Source: Dethiobacter sp.
GTDB taxonomy: Bacteria > Bacillota > Dethiobacteria > DTU022 > UBA8154
Direction of reading: 5' to 3'
Assembly: GCA_020725665.1 (NCBI GenBank)
Contig: DYEO01000084.1
Coordinates: 17,608-81,607 of the forward strand
DNA: 64,000 nt
Below the pieces are notes generated by a model. It was not told where the DNA came from. It worked only from the letters and a program-made list of their open reading frames with translations, and ran no database searches. The position numbers were made by a program, and so were the translations under genes. Below, piece after piece: positions 55,625 to 64,000 of this stretch. Positions within the stretch are counted from its first letter, which is position 1. Every line of letters begins with the position of its first letter.

Positions 55625-56790
55625 TCTTTATCGTATGCATAGGTTTCCTTATACAGCTTCACAATTTCCGTCCCTTTATTTTCCAGCGGTTTTATATCTT
55701 TGTATATTTCTTCTTGAAAAGCATAAGAAGATATTATAATTACATCAATATCTGTCACCAAATCATTAAGCTTGTTTGCATTATATGTCTTGTACCCAAA
55801 AAAATCTTTTCCCTCCTTTTTTTCATCCATATCAATTAAGCCAACAATATTAAACTCTGCATTATTGATTACATATTGAAACAGTTGAGCTGTATGAAAC
55901 CCCGCTCCATAAATGTATATTTTAGAATTATTTTTTTCCCATTCCCTGTTTTTTTCAGTGAGCAACTGATTCATATATATTAAATTTTCTTGTCTTTCTT
56001 TCTTATAGTTTAACACAATATTTTTAGTAACTTCATAATTATTTTTTATATTTAAAAATTTACCCTTTTTACATATAAATCTCATTCCTGCATAAGCTAG
56101 TTTTGATTGAAAATCAATAATCTCTAATCCACATTTATTTAAATAATTTTTTATTGTATTCCTAGAAAAATTAAATATATGTTGAAAATCATAAGCATCT
56201 GCTATATTATAATAATCAAAATTTTCTATATTTGGGACTTCAATAAAAATAATGCCCTCATCTTTTAAATATTTTTTCATGAGCATAATGGTATTGAAAG
56301 CATCATCAACATGTTCCAAAACATGCCTGATAGAAATAACATCAAATTCTTTTTCAGGTAAGGAAAGATTTTCGAACATATCGTTATATACTTTTATACC
56401 ATATCTCTCTATACAAATTTTAGCTCCTTCGACAGATGGTTCAACACCTAATGTTTCCCAGCCGTCCACCTTAAATAAATTTAAAAAATAGCCTTCAAAT
56501 GAACCAATATCTAAAATTTTACCTTTTTTATTGGTTAAAAACTTTTCAATATAATCTTTTTGTTGGTGTCTTACACTTTCACCTTTTTCATTGTATCGAT
56601 ATTGATATTTATAAAAGGACATCAATTTTTCTTTATTCATAGGCGGATTTTGGAATACAAGGCCACAGGTTTTACATATGACATTATCAATATCAATTTT
56701 AAAAGTTTCTTTTATGGTTATAATTTCTAATTCATTTCTTTGATAAACAGATTCAAATTGAGTTCCTCCACACAAATTGCACTTTATCAC
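55621..56790 (-). CDS. zinc-binding SAM-dependent (C-)methyltransferase of sugar type
   Basis: 389 residues. N-terminal zinc site CNLCGG ... CKTCGLVFQNP (about 4-48), a class I methyltransferase core with ILDIGSFEGYF (about 93-103) and ISIRHVLEHV, and a C-terminal Rossmann-like part (YIYGAGFHTAQLF). This order is that of NDP-hexose C-methyltransferases. It probably methylates a keto-deoxy-sugar nucleotide. Very AT-rich; last gene of the minus-strand operon that begins at 63858. Confidence 0.82.
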   Translation of the reverse strand: MIKCNLCGGTQFESVYQRNELEIITIKETFKIDIDNVICKTCGLVFQNPPMNKEKLMSFYKYQYRYNEKGESVRHQQKDYIEKFLTNKKGKILDIGSFEGYFLNLFKVDGWETLGVEPSVEGAKICIERYGIKVYNDMFENLSLPEKEFDVISIRHVLEHVDDAFNTIMLMKKYLKDEGIIFIEVPNIENFDYYNIADAYDFQHIFNFSRNTIKNYLNKCGLEIIDFQSKLAYAGMRFICKKGKFLNIKNNYEVTKNIVLNYKKERQENLIYMNQLLTEKNREWEKNNSKIYIYGAGFHTAQLFQYVINNAEFNIVGLIDMDEKKEGKDFFGYKTYNANKLNDLVTDIDVIIISSYAFQEEIYKDIKPLENKGTEIVKLYKETYAYDKD

Positions 56791-56791
56791 G

Positions 56792-57271
56792 TTACTCTAT
56801 CTCCTTTAGTATACGTTTATAAAATATTTCCATTTTGTTTTTTTTCACAGCATCCTGATCTAATATTATTTCAGAGTTAGATAATATTTCTTCTAATTTA
56901 AAAGCTATTCCCATTTTTATTATTTTATCGAGTATATTAGCATCCTGATCATTTACTAAAAAATTTACAGTAGGTATATTCATATATAAAAATTCATAAA
57001 AACTAACACCATAAGCAGTTATGGCATAATTTGTATTAATTAGCTGACAAGCATAGTTTTCAGGATTTTCAACAATTTGATATTTATATTTAAAATTTCT
57101 TAGAGTTTCATATAATTCAGCATAATTTTTATAATAAGGACCTAAGATAATTTTAAAGCTAACATTAAATTTAATATCAAAATTTTTTATTTTATTTATT
57201 ACCTTAACGGTTAAGTTTTTAAGATCTGTTCCACCAAAAGAAATAACTATTTCTTTTTCATTTTTTTTCAA
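56792..57271 (-). CDS. spsG: SpsG/PseG-like hydrolase, C-terminal part (frameshifted gene)
   Basis: Frame from TTG 57271 with KEIVISFGGTD, YAITAYGVSFYEFLYMNIPTVNFL and a nucleotide-binding C-terminal domain of the GT-B-like PseG family. It lacks the N-terminal domain, which is encoded in another frame at 57268-57783. The two overlap by 4 nt (TTGA). With one more A in the upstream A10 run, both would join as one protein of about 330 residues. Confidence 0.75.
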   Translation of the reverse strand: MKKNEKEIVISFGGTDLKNLTVKVINKIKNFDIKFNVSFKIILGPYYKNYAELYETLRNFKYKYQIVENPENYACQLINTNYAITAYGVSFYEFLYMNIPTVNFLVNDQDANILDKIIKMGIAFKLEEILSNSEIILDQDAVKKNKMEIFYKRILKEIE

Positions 57272-57783
57272 TATGGAACTTGTATTTCTTTTTTTTTTGC
57301 TTTTGCAAACTCTGTATTAATAAATACACAATCTAATCCAAATATTACTTTAGAATTATGCTTAAATTTTTCTTCAAATTTGTGGTCTTGAATTCCCTGG
57401 ATAATCATTAAATCCACTGAATCATTTTCTACATACTTATCAACTAAAATAATTTTATTTATTCCTGCTTGTTCTTTAATGTTTTTAAAATTATAGTTTG
57501 TATTTGAGTCTAATTTTTGAACATCTATAATAAGAATATCGGGTTTATGTTTCTTTATTATTTTTATGAGTTCTTCTTCAGATTCCGCATACTCATAATC
57601 ATATAAATAACCTTTTTCTTCCAAACTGGTTTTTGCTATTTCATCTTTATTTATAGCATATATTACACCATTATTTTTATTTTCATTTAAATACTGCCCC
57701 AGAGTCATCATTCTCCTTATATGTCCCAAACCTATTTGTTCCGATGCCTCTGTCTTTATCATAATTTTATGGGAGTTTAACAT
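57268..57783 (-). CDS. spsG: SpsG/PseG-like hydrolase, N-terminal part (frameshifted gene)
   Basis: 171 residues. TEASEQIGLGHIRRMMTLGQYL is the N-terminal signature of PseG/SpsG, the UDP-sugar hydrolase that frees the 2,4-diacetamido sugar before condensation by NeuB-type synthase. It runs through a run of ten A (57298-57289 on the minus strand), after which the frame is lost and it stops at 57268. In the +1 frame the protein continues into the C-terminal part. This could be a sequencing error, true decay or a slippage switch. Confidence 0.75.
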   Translation of the reverse strand: MLNSHKIMIKTEASEQIGLGHIRRMMTLGQYLNENKNNGVIYAINKDEIAKTSLEEKGYLYDYEYAESEEELIKIIKKHKPDILIIDVQKLDSNTNYNFKNIKEQAGINKIILVDKYVENDSVDLMIIQGIQDHKFEEKFKHNSKVIFGLDCVFINTEFAKAKKKEIQVPY

Positions 57784-57794
57784 AAAGCACTTCC

Positions 57795-58802
57795 TTAGTC
57801 TAAATATTCCCAGCGTATCGGTTCATCCCTGTTAATATCTTTAGTTATCTTTTTACCGATAATCTCTTTATAGTACTTACTTTCTATTCCATTTACCGGT
57901 CTTACATACTCCAGGTGCTTATCTTCTAGAACATCACCGCTCTTTAAATCACAAACAGCGATAATCCCTCTTCTCGCATAATGCCTTTCTGCATACTCTT
58001 CTTTAACTGGAACTTTGTTCCCATTTCCCATCGCTGCTTCTACTTTCCGTATTTCTTCTATCATCTGCTTCAATTCTTGTGGTTCCAATGCATAAAAATG
58101 ATCCATTCCTTGTAAAGTTCTAGAAATGGTAAAGTGTTTTTCTATAATTTTGGCACCTATAGCCACCGCTGCAATGGGCATAGTTATACCCATTGAATGG
58201 TCTGAAAATCCTACTACAATATCCAATTCTTCTTTCATAGTTAAAATCGCTTTAAGATTTATATTTTCATTTTTAGGTGGATAGTTTGCAGTACAGTGAA
58301 GTACTGCTATTTCTTGCGTTTTCCCATTTTTTATTCTTTGTACTGCTTCTTTAACTTCATCCAGATAAGCCATGCCTGTTGCCATAATAACCGGTTTCCC
58401 TGTATTAGACACATAATCTAATAGAAAATTATAATTCATATCTCCTGATGCGATCTTATATCCTTCTATATTTAGTTCTTCCAATAAATCAACGGCATCT
58501 TTATGAAAAGGTGTGGTCATAAACAAAATGCCTTTTTTATTACTGTATTCTTTTATTTCTCGGTGCCACTCTAATTTAAATTCAAACTTTTTTACAATTT
58601 GATTTGCAGGATGAGCTTTTGCAAATAATTTATCTCCTGTAAAGGTTTGAAACTTTACCGCATTTGCTCCAGCTTCTACAGCAATATCCACTAATTTTTT
58701 TGCCTGTTCTATATTTCCATTATGATTACTTCCTGCTTCTGCAATAATAAAACAGGGGTGATTAGCTCCTATTGTATAATTTCCTATTTTTATAGTATTC
58801 AT
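57795..58802 (-). CDS. neuB: NeuB-family nonulosonic acid synthase with SAF domain
   Basis: 335 residues. TIM barrel with AEAGSNHNG (about 22-30), NAVKFQTF, YKIASGD, GFSDHSMG and IIEKHFT, then the SAF antifreeze-like domain with ARRGI (about 277). All key residues of PEP condensation are present, including the Lys in VKFQ. Makes a sialic, legionaminic or pseudaminic acid from an amino sugar and PEP. ATG 58802 with AGGAG upstream. Just upstream of spsG. Confidence 0.92.
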   Translation of the reverse strand: MNTIKIGNYTIGANHPCFIIAEAGSNHNGNIEQAKKLVDIAVEAGANAVKFQTFTGDKLFAKAHPANQIVKKFEFKLEWHREIKEYSNKKGILFMTTPFHKDAVDLLEELNIEGYKIASGDMNYNFLLDYVSNTGKPVIMATGMAYLDEVKEAVQRIKNGKTQEIAVLHCTANYPPKNENINLKAILTMKEELDIVVGFSDHSMGITMPIAAVAIGAKIIEKHFTISRTLQGMDHFYALEPQELKQMIEEIRKVEAAMGNGNKVPVKEEYAERHYARRGIIAVCDLKSGDVLEDKHLEYVRPVNGIESKYYKEIIGKKITKDINRDEPIRWEYLD

Positions 58803-58844
58803 ATTTGATTTCTCCTGACAATTTAATTACCATAACTGCTTTTT

Positions 58845-59636
58845 TTACCACGCTGTCCAACCACCGTCTATACAAATATTTTGTCCTGTTATATAACTTG
58901 AAGAATCTGAGGCAAGGTACACTACTATCCCTTGTAGCTCGTACGGCTTACCAATACGTCCTAAAGCAGTCTTTTTGTTTAGATTTTCAATGAATTCTTT
59001 ATTTTGTTGAACTTCTGCATTAGGGAATGGTCCCGGTGAAATAGAATTGGCTCTTATTCCTCTTCTTCCATAATGACAAGCGATATAGCGGGTAAATTGT
59101 ATTATTGCAGCTTTACCGGCACCATAATTAGGTGGGTTATTAAAGCCCGAATTACCATATATTGAAGGGTCTGGTGAGACCACCCCATACATAGAAGCTA
59201 TATTTATCATTATTCCTCTGTTTTCCTTCAACATATATTGTAAGGCAGTCTTTGTCGTCTTAAAAACACCATTAATAGAGCCCTCAATCCCTTTTCCCCA
59301 TTCCTGCTCTGTCATTTCCTCGACGGTGCCACTGGCTCCAAAACAAGCGTTATTAACAAGCACATCAATCTTTTTATTAACAGTAACTATTTCTTTAAAT
59401 GTTTCATCGATTGATTTATGATCGGCTATGTCTGCATAATAACCCTGGCATTGTCCACCATATTTTTGATTTAACTTACCAGACAAATCTGTACATTTTT
59501 CCTTATTCTTACTAAGTATCATAACATTTGCTCCATATTTAGCCAGACCCTCCGATATTGAAGAGCCTAAATAACCTGCACCACCTGTAACTATTACAGT
59601 TTTTCCTTCTAAACCAAATAAATCATTATTATTCAT
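58845..59636 (-). CDS. SDR oxidoreductase of nonulosonic acid locus (PtmA-like)
   Basis: 263 residues. TGGAGYLGSSI, NNACFG, an active site in NIASMYG and PNYGAGKAAI, and ITGQNICIDGGW. The long loop before the Tyr (DPSIYGNSGFNN) resembles SDRs of flagellin-glycan clusters such as PtmA. ATG 59636 with GGGGGG 6 nt upstream. Substrate not known; probably oxidises or reduces a sugar position before or after the NeuB step. Confidence 0.83.
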   Translation of the reverse strand: MNNNDLFGLEGKTVIVTGGAGYLGSSISEGLAKYGANVMILSKNKEKCTDLSGKLNQKYGGQCQGYYADIADHKSIDETFKEIVTVNKKIDVLVNNACFGASGTVEEMTEQEWGKGIEGSINGVFKTTKTALQYMLKENRGIMINIASMYGVVSPDPSIYGNSGFNNPPNYGAGKAAIIQFTRYIACHYGRRGIRANSISPGPFPNAEVQQNKEFIENLNKKTALGRIGKPYELQGIVVYLASDSSSYITGQNICIDGGWTAW

Positions 59637-59663
59637 TAGTTTCCCCCCATAGACTTGGGCTGA

Positions 59664-60620
59664 TTAAAGTACATAATACTCTGTCTGGTTCCACTTCTTA
59701 GGATTAATTATTTTTTCAGGGATGTCTTTAAAAAGAAATCTTATTTGTTCTACTGTATGAGTATTTAATTCAGGAAGATTAATAATTTTAAGATTATCTT
59801 TTAACTGGTCTAATGTTTCACAACCCACAACTATTTTTTCAACTCCGGCGACATCCCTTACAAAAAGCATCGCAAGTTCCTGAGGATTCAAACCCGTATA
59901 ATTAGATAACTCTTTAAGCATTTTAAAAATTTCTTTTGCATCTTGGAGATAAAGCGGTAAATTATCTGGTTCCAAAAAAATTAACCCCTGTAAAAATACA
60001 CTTCTGGCATATACTTTGATGTTATTTCTGTACAATTCATTTATAATACCAGAATTTATTAATCGATGGTCTAATAGATTAATTGGAACCTGTATGGCAT
60101 CGAAACAATCTAGAGATATAGCTTTTAAAGCTTCTTCCGGTTTATAGACCGATACCCCTGTTTCTTTAACATAACCCTGTTCCTTTAACTTTAACAAACA
60201 GGAAACTGCCTTTCCTTCATAAGAAGCCATATCATTAGAGCTGTGCAGCAGGCATACATCAATATGATTAACTCTCATTGTGTGAATGGATTTTTTTATA
60301 CTTTCTTTCATATAGTCATAGACATATTCAAAAGTAGGACCATACTTAAGCTTCAGTGCAGAAATTTTTGTGATTATTGAAGGTAATTTTAAGCCCTTTT
60401 TCTTCTGCTCTTCTATAAACTCCCCTATCAAGTTCTCACTTTCTCCATAGCCTGGGGCCGTATCTATTGAATCAATCCCATGATTAAAGCCATGCCTTAA
60501 AATTTCTAAAGCTTCTGCTCTATTCGGTTTTCCAGTTTTATTAGCAATGCCGTACATTTTTCCAAGCTGCGCAGTGCCTAAGGTTAATCTGGAAATATAT
60601 TTTTTATCCCTGTTGTTTAT
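59664..60620 (-). CDS. aldo/keto reductase, start codon unclear
   Basis: Aldo/keto reductase barrel, IDSIDTAPGYGESENLIGEF and a C-terminal LFVRDVAGVEKIVVGCET. The first canonical start (ATG 60557, MYGIANKTG) would delete the first beta strand. The frame continues upstream with SRLTLGTAQLGK, the true family N-terminus. The only fitting initiation point is ATA at 60620 (would read MNNRDKKYISRL if ATG), 8 nt after AGGGGG. So this is either a rare ATA start or an ATG lost by one base change. About 318 residues. Confidence 0.78.
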   Translation of the reverse strand: MNNRDKKYISRLTLGTAQLGKMYGIANKTGKPNRAEALEILRHGFNHGIDSIDTAPGYGESENLIGEFIEEQKKKGLKLPSIITKISALKLKYGPTFEYVYDYMKESIKKSIHTMRVNHIDVCLLHSSNDMASYEGKAVSCLLKLKEQGYVKETGVSVYKPEEALKAISLDCFDAIQVPINLLDHRLINSGIINELYRNNIKVYARSVFLQGLIFLEPDNLPLYLQDAKEIFKMLKELSNYTGLNPQELAMLFVRDVAGVEKIVVGCETLDQLKDNLKIINLPELNTHTVEQIRFLFKDIPEKIINPKKWNQTEYYVL

Positions 60621-60638
60621 GTGATTAGCCCCCTTGTT

Positions 60639-62426
60639 TTACTCTAAAACAGTAGCGTCGTTTATTTCTTTTATCAATTCCGGGTCGTCCCGCCATTTTG
60701 TTGAAACGTCAGCGTTGATTTTAATTATCCAGGGATTATTAATTAAATACTCCCGTATCTGAAAAAAGAAAAGCGGTTCCTTTTGTATATTGAGGCTTTT
60801 ATAAATCTCCTCAAATAATTCCAAATCTTTAGGTTCATCCAGAGTTAGACGCCATTCGGGATATTGAAACTCAGGTGGCAGTTCAGCTGAATAAATTGAA
60901 AACATCTTTGAATTATTAATAAAATAAAATGAGAGATATTCTGTATGGGTTAAGGGTTTGGGTTGATTTAACAATCTATTAAGAGATTCTAAAGTAATGA
61001 TCTCCGCGCCTGTTCCCATAGCGCAGTTTTTTGGATAAGTAAAATCTACTTCTCGTTCTAAGTGAGCCTTTATTAAATAACTTAAAACCTCAGGTGAAAC
61101 TGCCGGATTATCTCCAGTTACTCTCAAAACGATATCTGCTTTTGTAAAATTAGCTGCTTGAACTATCCGTTTAGCAACGTTCTCAGGATCACCCCTTACT
61201 ACCTTCACTTTCCCTTCCAGAGAAAACTTCTCTAAGGGATCATCTTGAGGCAGATTTGAAGTGGCCAATACAACATGATTGACATCCGGTACAGCCAGGC
61301 AGTTTAAAAGACACCGTTCAATAGATGGAATGCCATGAATATGAAGAAGAGCTTTTTTAGGCAATCTGGTAGATTTTAAACGGCATACTACAACTAGCGT
61401 AATTACAGGTTTGTTAGAACACCCCTCCAGCATATTGCTAAATAACTGCTCACCTTTTTTAACATTACAGAGTAGAGTTCTCTCCACAAAATTTTCTGCC
61501 TCTAACGGTTGCGAACCAGTTCCAGGGCGTTTATATGCCAGGTCATCCCACTGGAGTTGGCTGCCTTTCCGTAAATCTTTTCCGGCACATATTGACCTTC
61601 GCGCTAACACATAATTATCCTTAGTGGGATATCGTCGTTTAATCGGCTCTCCTAATGCCTTCTCAATGGTTCTTATATCAGAAATAAACTGGCGTAACTG
61701 CTGAGGGCTGATTGAAACTTCATAATCAGGTCTAATGACTGTTGGGTCGAGGCTGAAATGCTTTTCTATGACCCGGGCGCCAAGGGCTGCGGCTGCCAGG
61801 GAAATGGCTGACCCTTTTGTATGGTCACAAAAACCAACTGGGTAATTATAACCTTTTAGAACCTCTATGGCCCTAAGGTCTACTTCCTCAGGAGGTGTTG
61901 GATATTTACTATTTGTATGGAAAATTACTACTTTTGTACATCCTGCTTTTTCAATGACTTTTAAAGCAGCTTCAATCTCAGGTATCAGCGCACTTCCTGT
62001 AGAAATAAAAATTGGCAATCCGGTACGGGCACATTCAGCTAAAAAGGGATGACAGGTAAGATCACCACTGACAATCTTAATAAAATCGGCACCAGCTTCT
62101 ACAATAAACTTAAGAGAATCAAAATCTACCACACATGCTGTTACGGCTAAACCGTAATAGTGAGCCTGGTTAAACAATTGAACTATCTGTGCATCAGTTA
62201 AGTGCCAGCTATCCCATTCAAAATAATTACTCTTAATATTAATACTGTTAATTTCATCACAGGCTATATGTTGAAACGTAACTGCATCTGCTTTACATTT
62301 ACTGGCTACATCAACCATTCTTTTAGCTTCGCTGAATGAACCGGCATGATTCACCCCCGCCTCAGCTATAATAAAAACAGGTGCATCTTTTCCTATAATT
62401 CGTTCACCTAGTGTAAATGAAACCAC
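60639..62426 (-). CDS. fused NeuB-type synthase, SAF domain and cytidylyltransferase (SpsE-SpsF)
   Basis: 595 residues. Residues 1-270: NeuB-like barrel (AEAGVNHAG, FIKIVSGD, GFCDHTKG, VIEKHFS). About 275-335: SAF domain with LARRSI. About 350-595: SpsF-like CMP-sugar cytidylyltransferase (VVVCRLKSTRLPKKAL, DIVLRVTGDNPAVSP, WRLTLDEPKD). One polypeptide would make and activate the nonulosonic acid. In the barrel, the Lys usual in AVKFQ is Thr (AVTFQ). GTG start with GGGGGG 7 nt upstream. In Bacillus spsE and spsF are separate genes. Confidence 0.88.
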   Translation of the reverse strand: MVSFTLGERIIGKDAPVFIIAEAGVNHAGSFSEAKRMVDVASKCKADAVTFQHIACDEINSINIKSNYFEWDSWHLTDAQIVQLFNQAHYYGLAVTACVVDFDSLKFIVEAGADFIKIVSGDLTCHPFLAECARTGLPIFISTGSALIPEIEAALKVIEKAGCTKVVIFHTNSKYPTPPEEVDLRAIEVLKGYNYPVGFCDHTKGSAISLAAAALGARVIEKHFSLDPTVIRPDYEVSISPQQLRQFISDIRTIEKALGEPIKRRYPTKDNYVLARRSICAGKDLRKGSQLQWDDLAYKRPGTGSQPLEAENFVERTLLCNVKKGEQLFSNMLEGCSNKPVITLVVVCRLKSTRLPKKALLHIHGIPSIERCLLNCLAVPDVNHVVLATSNLPQDDPLEKFSLEGKVKVVRGDPENVAKRIVQAANFTKADIVLRVTGDNPAVSPEVLSYLIKAHLEREVDFTYPKNCAMGTGAEIITLESLNRLLNQPKPLTHTEYLSFYFINNSKMFSIYSAELPPEFQYPEWRLTLDEPKDLELFEEIYKSLNIQKEPLFFFQIREYLINNPWIIKINADVSTKWRDDPELIKEINDATVLE

Positions 62427-62445
62427 ACTCCCGCCCCCCTAAATG

Positions 62446-63858
62446 CTATACCCTTCCATATCCCTTTGTTAAATTATGAATTAAGTTTTGTAGTCTTTCT
62501 TTTGACAAAACTTCAGGGTATGCATAAGCCAGGAATTCTTTGCGTTTTACTTCAGCATTATTTTGCATATCTTTATCTTTAAAAAATTCTATAATAAGCT
62601 TTGTAAGTTTGAATGGATCCGGTTGAGCAAACATACCCATTTTCTGATGATATTCAAAACTATTATTGGCAAAAAACACTGTTTTGTTAAAGAGCATTGC
62701 TTCCAAACCGACAGTTGATATGTTTACCACTACTATATCTACATTAGGAAGAATATCGTATATATTTATTTTTCTGGATAAAAAAAGCTTAACAGATTTG
62801 TACTGAGACCTTAACTTTTCATATATAGAATACTTATTTTTACTAATTTCCCAGGGATGAGGCTTGATAATAATTTCAAATGACGGGTTTTTTGCCAGAA
62901 GGCTTACCAGTTGTATCCAAAGGCTGTCATTAAAAGGTTGTGATGGAATAAAAATTATTATTTTCTTAGGGTCTATTTCAAACTTTTTTTGAAACTCTGC
63001 TTTTGACATATGACTTTGAGTAAAAATATCATCAAAACGCGGGTGCCCAGTAATTGTGATACGGTTTTCGGATAGTCCCCTATTTAAATACCAGTCTTTT
63101 TCATAGTGACCATAAACAGCCACCATAGTTGAGAATGCCGGTAAATAGGCTTCGTCCCCGCCCAAAAGACCATGCTGCATACAAATACTGGGAATACCTT
63201 TGCAGGCTGCTACTATTGTCAAGATTCGACTTATTAAATCTTCAGTGGTTCCTACCAGAAGACAGGAAGTAGGATTTTCTTCTAAATACCTGTTGACTGC
63301 TGCTATTCTTTCTACCATTTCTGGAATGAGACTTATAAACGTATTATAAAAGTATTGATTATTGAATACTGCATGGGTGTTAACTGAGGTAAAAATCACT
63401 TTAGCTCTTTCAATAAGATCATTTACTACCTTTTTAACCTCTACTTTATAATTATTAATACAATGAACCGGCATGCCCAGATACTTGTTTTGTTGCCACC
63501 GGGTAAATATAACTGTTTCTTTAGGGTCAAAGTATCTGTAATTATTTTGCGAAAAACGCAGATAATCAAAATTTAACAATACTTTTCCTTGTACTGGTTT
63601 TCTTGCACAAGGCTGTTTTAAAGGGTTTAACCACCGTTCAAATTGGGGTTGAATCTGAGCATCACTTATGCTCTTACTGTTTAAATGCTTTTTAAAATCA
63701 GGTTTCGTCATTTCTTCTTTTAAGTTAGCGTCTAAATATTGATAAAAATTAGCCAATACAGGTAAAGGAATATTATTATAGGTTAACTTAGCAAATACAT
63801 CTATAAAATCTAAAAACAATAACCAGTAGTTCTCTAAATAAATTTCTCTTTTCTGCAT
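62446..63858 (-). CDS. GT-B capsule/coat glycan protein, SpsB-like
   Basis: 470 residues, close to Bacillus SpsB in size. Features of the CDP-glycerol glycerophosphotransferase/capsule GT-B group: CMQHGLLGGDEAY, TGHPRFDD, IIIFIPSQPF, IIIKPHPWE and VNISTVGLEAMLFNKTVFF. It likely transfers a sugar or polyol phosphate to the glycan. ATG with GGGGAG 6 nt upstream. First gene of the long minus-strand operon, behind the second copy of the SigK-like module. Confidence 0.75.
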   Translation of the reverse strand: MQKREIYLENYWLLFLDFIDVFAKLTYNNIPLPVLANFYQYLDANLKEEMTKPDFKKHLNSKSISDAQIQPQFERWLNPLKQPCARKPVQGKVLLNFDYLRFSQNNYRYFDPKETVIFTRWQQNKYLGMPVHCINNYKVEVKKVVNDLIERAKVIFTSVNTHAVFNNQYFYNTFISLIPEMVERIAAVNRYLEENPTSCLLVGTTEDLISRILTIVAACKGIPSICMQHGLLGGDEAYLPAFSTMVAVYGHYEKDWYLNRGLSENRITITGHPRFDDIFTQSHMSKAEFQKKFEIDPKKIIIFIPSQPFNDSLWIQLVSLLAKNPSFEIIIKPHPWEISKNKYSIYEKLRSQYKSVKLFLSRKINIYDILPNVDIVVVNISTVGLEAMLFNKTVFFANNSFEYHQKMGMFAQPDPFKLTKLIIEFFKDKDMQNNAEVKRKEFLAYAYPEVLSKERLQNLIHNLTKGYGRV

Positions 63859-63899
63859 TTATTTCTCCCCATGTAAATTTCTTAAGTATTCGCTTAGCT

Positions 63900-63983
63900 G
63901 TTTTTTCTATGATATGCTTATTTCAACAAGTTTGTGTATATATATAAGTTTAAATGGAGCAGCATAGAAGTGATACAAAAAGA
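63900..63983. repeat. duplicated regulatory module, copy 2
   Basis: Near copy of 46990-47060 with an extra segment (TTTAAATGGAG) after TATATATATAAG. Upstream of the spsB-like gene, in the same relative position and orientation as copy 1 has to spsA. Confidence 0.85.
63908..63935 (-). promoter_or_regulatory. SigK-like promoter of the spsB-spsEF operon
   Basis: Minus strand: AC (63935-63934), 17 bp, CATATCATA (63916-63908), about 50 nt before the start codon. Same -35, -10 and spacing as the spsA operon site. Confidence 0.55.
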
Positions 63984-64000
63984 ATTACAACAGCTCTAGC

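Overview
The window looks like chromosomal DNA of an anaerobic, spore-forming Clostridia member (Firmicutes). This rests on the gene set: tsaE-tsaB-rimI-tsaD, SigI/RsgI, EndoA/EndoAI, copper-amine-oxidase-type secreted domains, a PdaB-like deacetylase, frequent TTG/GTG starts with strong Shine-Dalgarno (SD) sites, and several SigK-like promoters. No rRNA, tRNA, CRISPR or insertion sequence was seen. A genus cannot be named from the sequence alone.

Left part (1-42 kb, fairly GC-rich, mostly housekeeping). In order: the start of a MeaB GTPase cut by the window edge, a thiolase, a PilZ protein, a glutamine-dependent asparagine synthetase, a secreted LRR/Ig-like protein, an amidohydrolase, ArsC, MurC, the tRNA t6A cluster with RimI, a PRC-barrel protein, HisC, a Nudix hydrolase, a MntA/HepT toxin-antitoxin pair, a polysaccharide deacetylase, a response-regulator diguanylate cyclase, a trehalose/alpha-glucan group (TreT, TreZ, GH57), SigI-RsgI with a secreted acidic partner, a LysR regulator, a TrpB2-type tryptophan synthase beta chain, a 4-OT tautomerase, AspC, a C26 peptidase, EndoAI/EndoA, Alr and Hom. 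GC-rich hairpin repeats sit in many gene junctions here and often carry the stop codons of the flanking genes.

Right part (38-64 kb, turning strongly AT-rich after about 43 kb) is a surface or spore glycan locus. It holds dTDP-rhamnose genes (rmlA, rmlC, rmlB, rmlD), a SpsA-type glycosyltransferase, a UDP-GlcNAc 4,6-dehydratase, a SpsC-type aminotransferase, a SpsG-type hydrolase broken at an A10 run, a stand-alone NeuB, a NeuB-cytidylyltransferase fusion (SpsE+SpsF) and a SpsB-like protein. Together these match the Bacillus sps spore-crust (legionaminic acid plus rhamnose) gene set, except that no SpsD acetyltransferase is seen. Inserted among them are extra sugar-modifying genes: UDP-glucose dehydrogenase, UDP-glucuronate epimerase, a zinc-binding C-methyltransferase, two SDRs, an aldo/keto reductase, an ATP-grasp ligase, an acetolactate-synthase-like ThDP enzyme with an altered active site, and a large GH57-like protein.

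Five sites fit the mother-cell SigK promoter pattern (AC, 16-17 bp, CATANNNTA). They lie before asnB, a small 61-residue gene, a Cys-rich coat-like gene, the spsA operon and the spsB operon. The last two are copies of one roughly 70-80 bp module. My reading is that the right half makes a complex nonulosonic-acid/rhamnose glycan for the spore surface late in sporulation.
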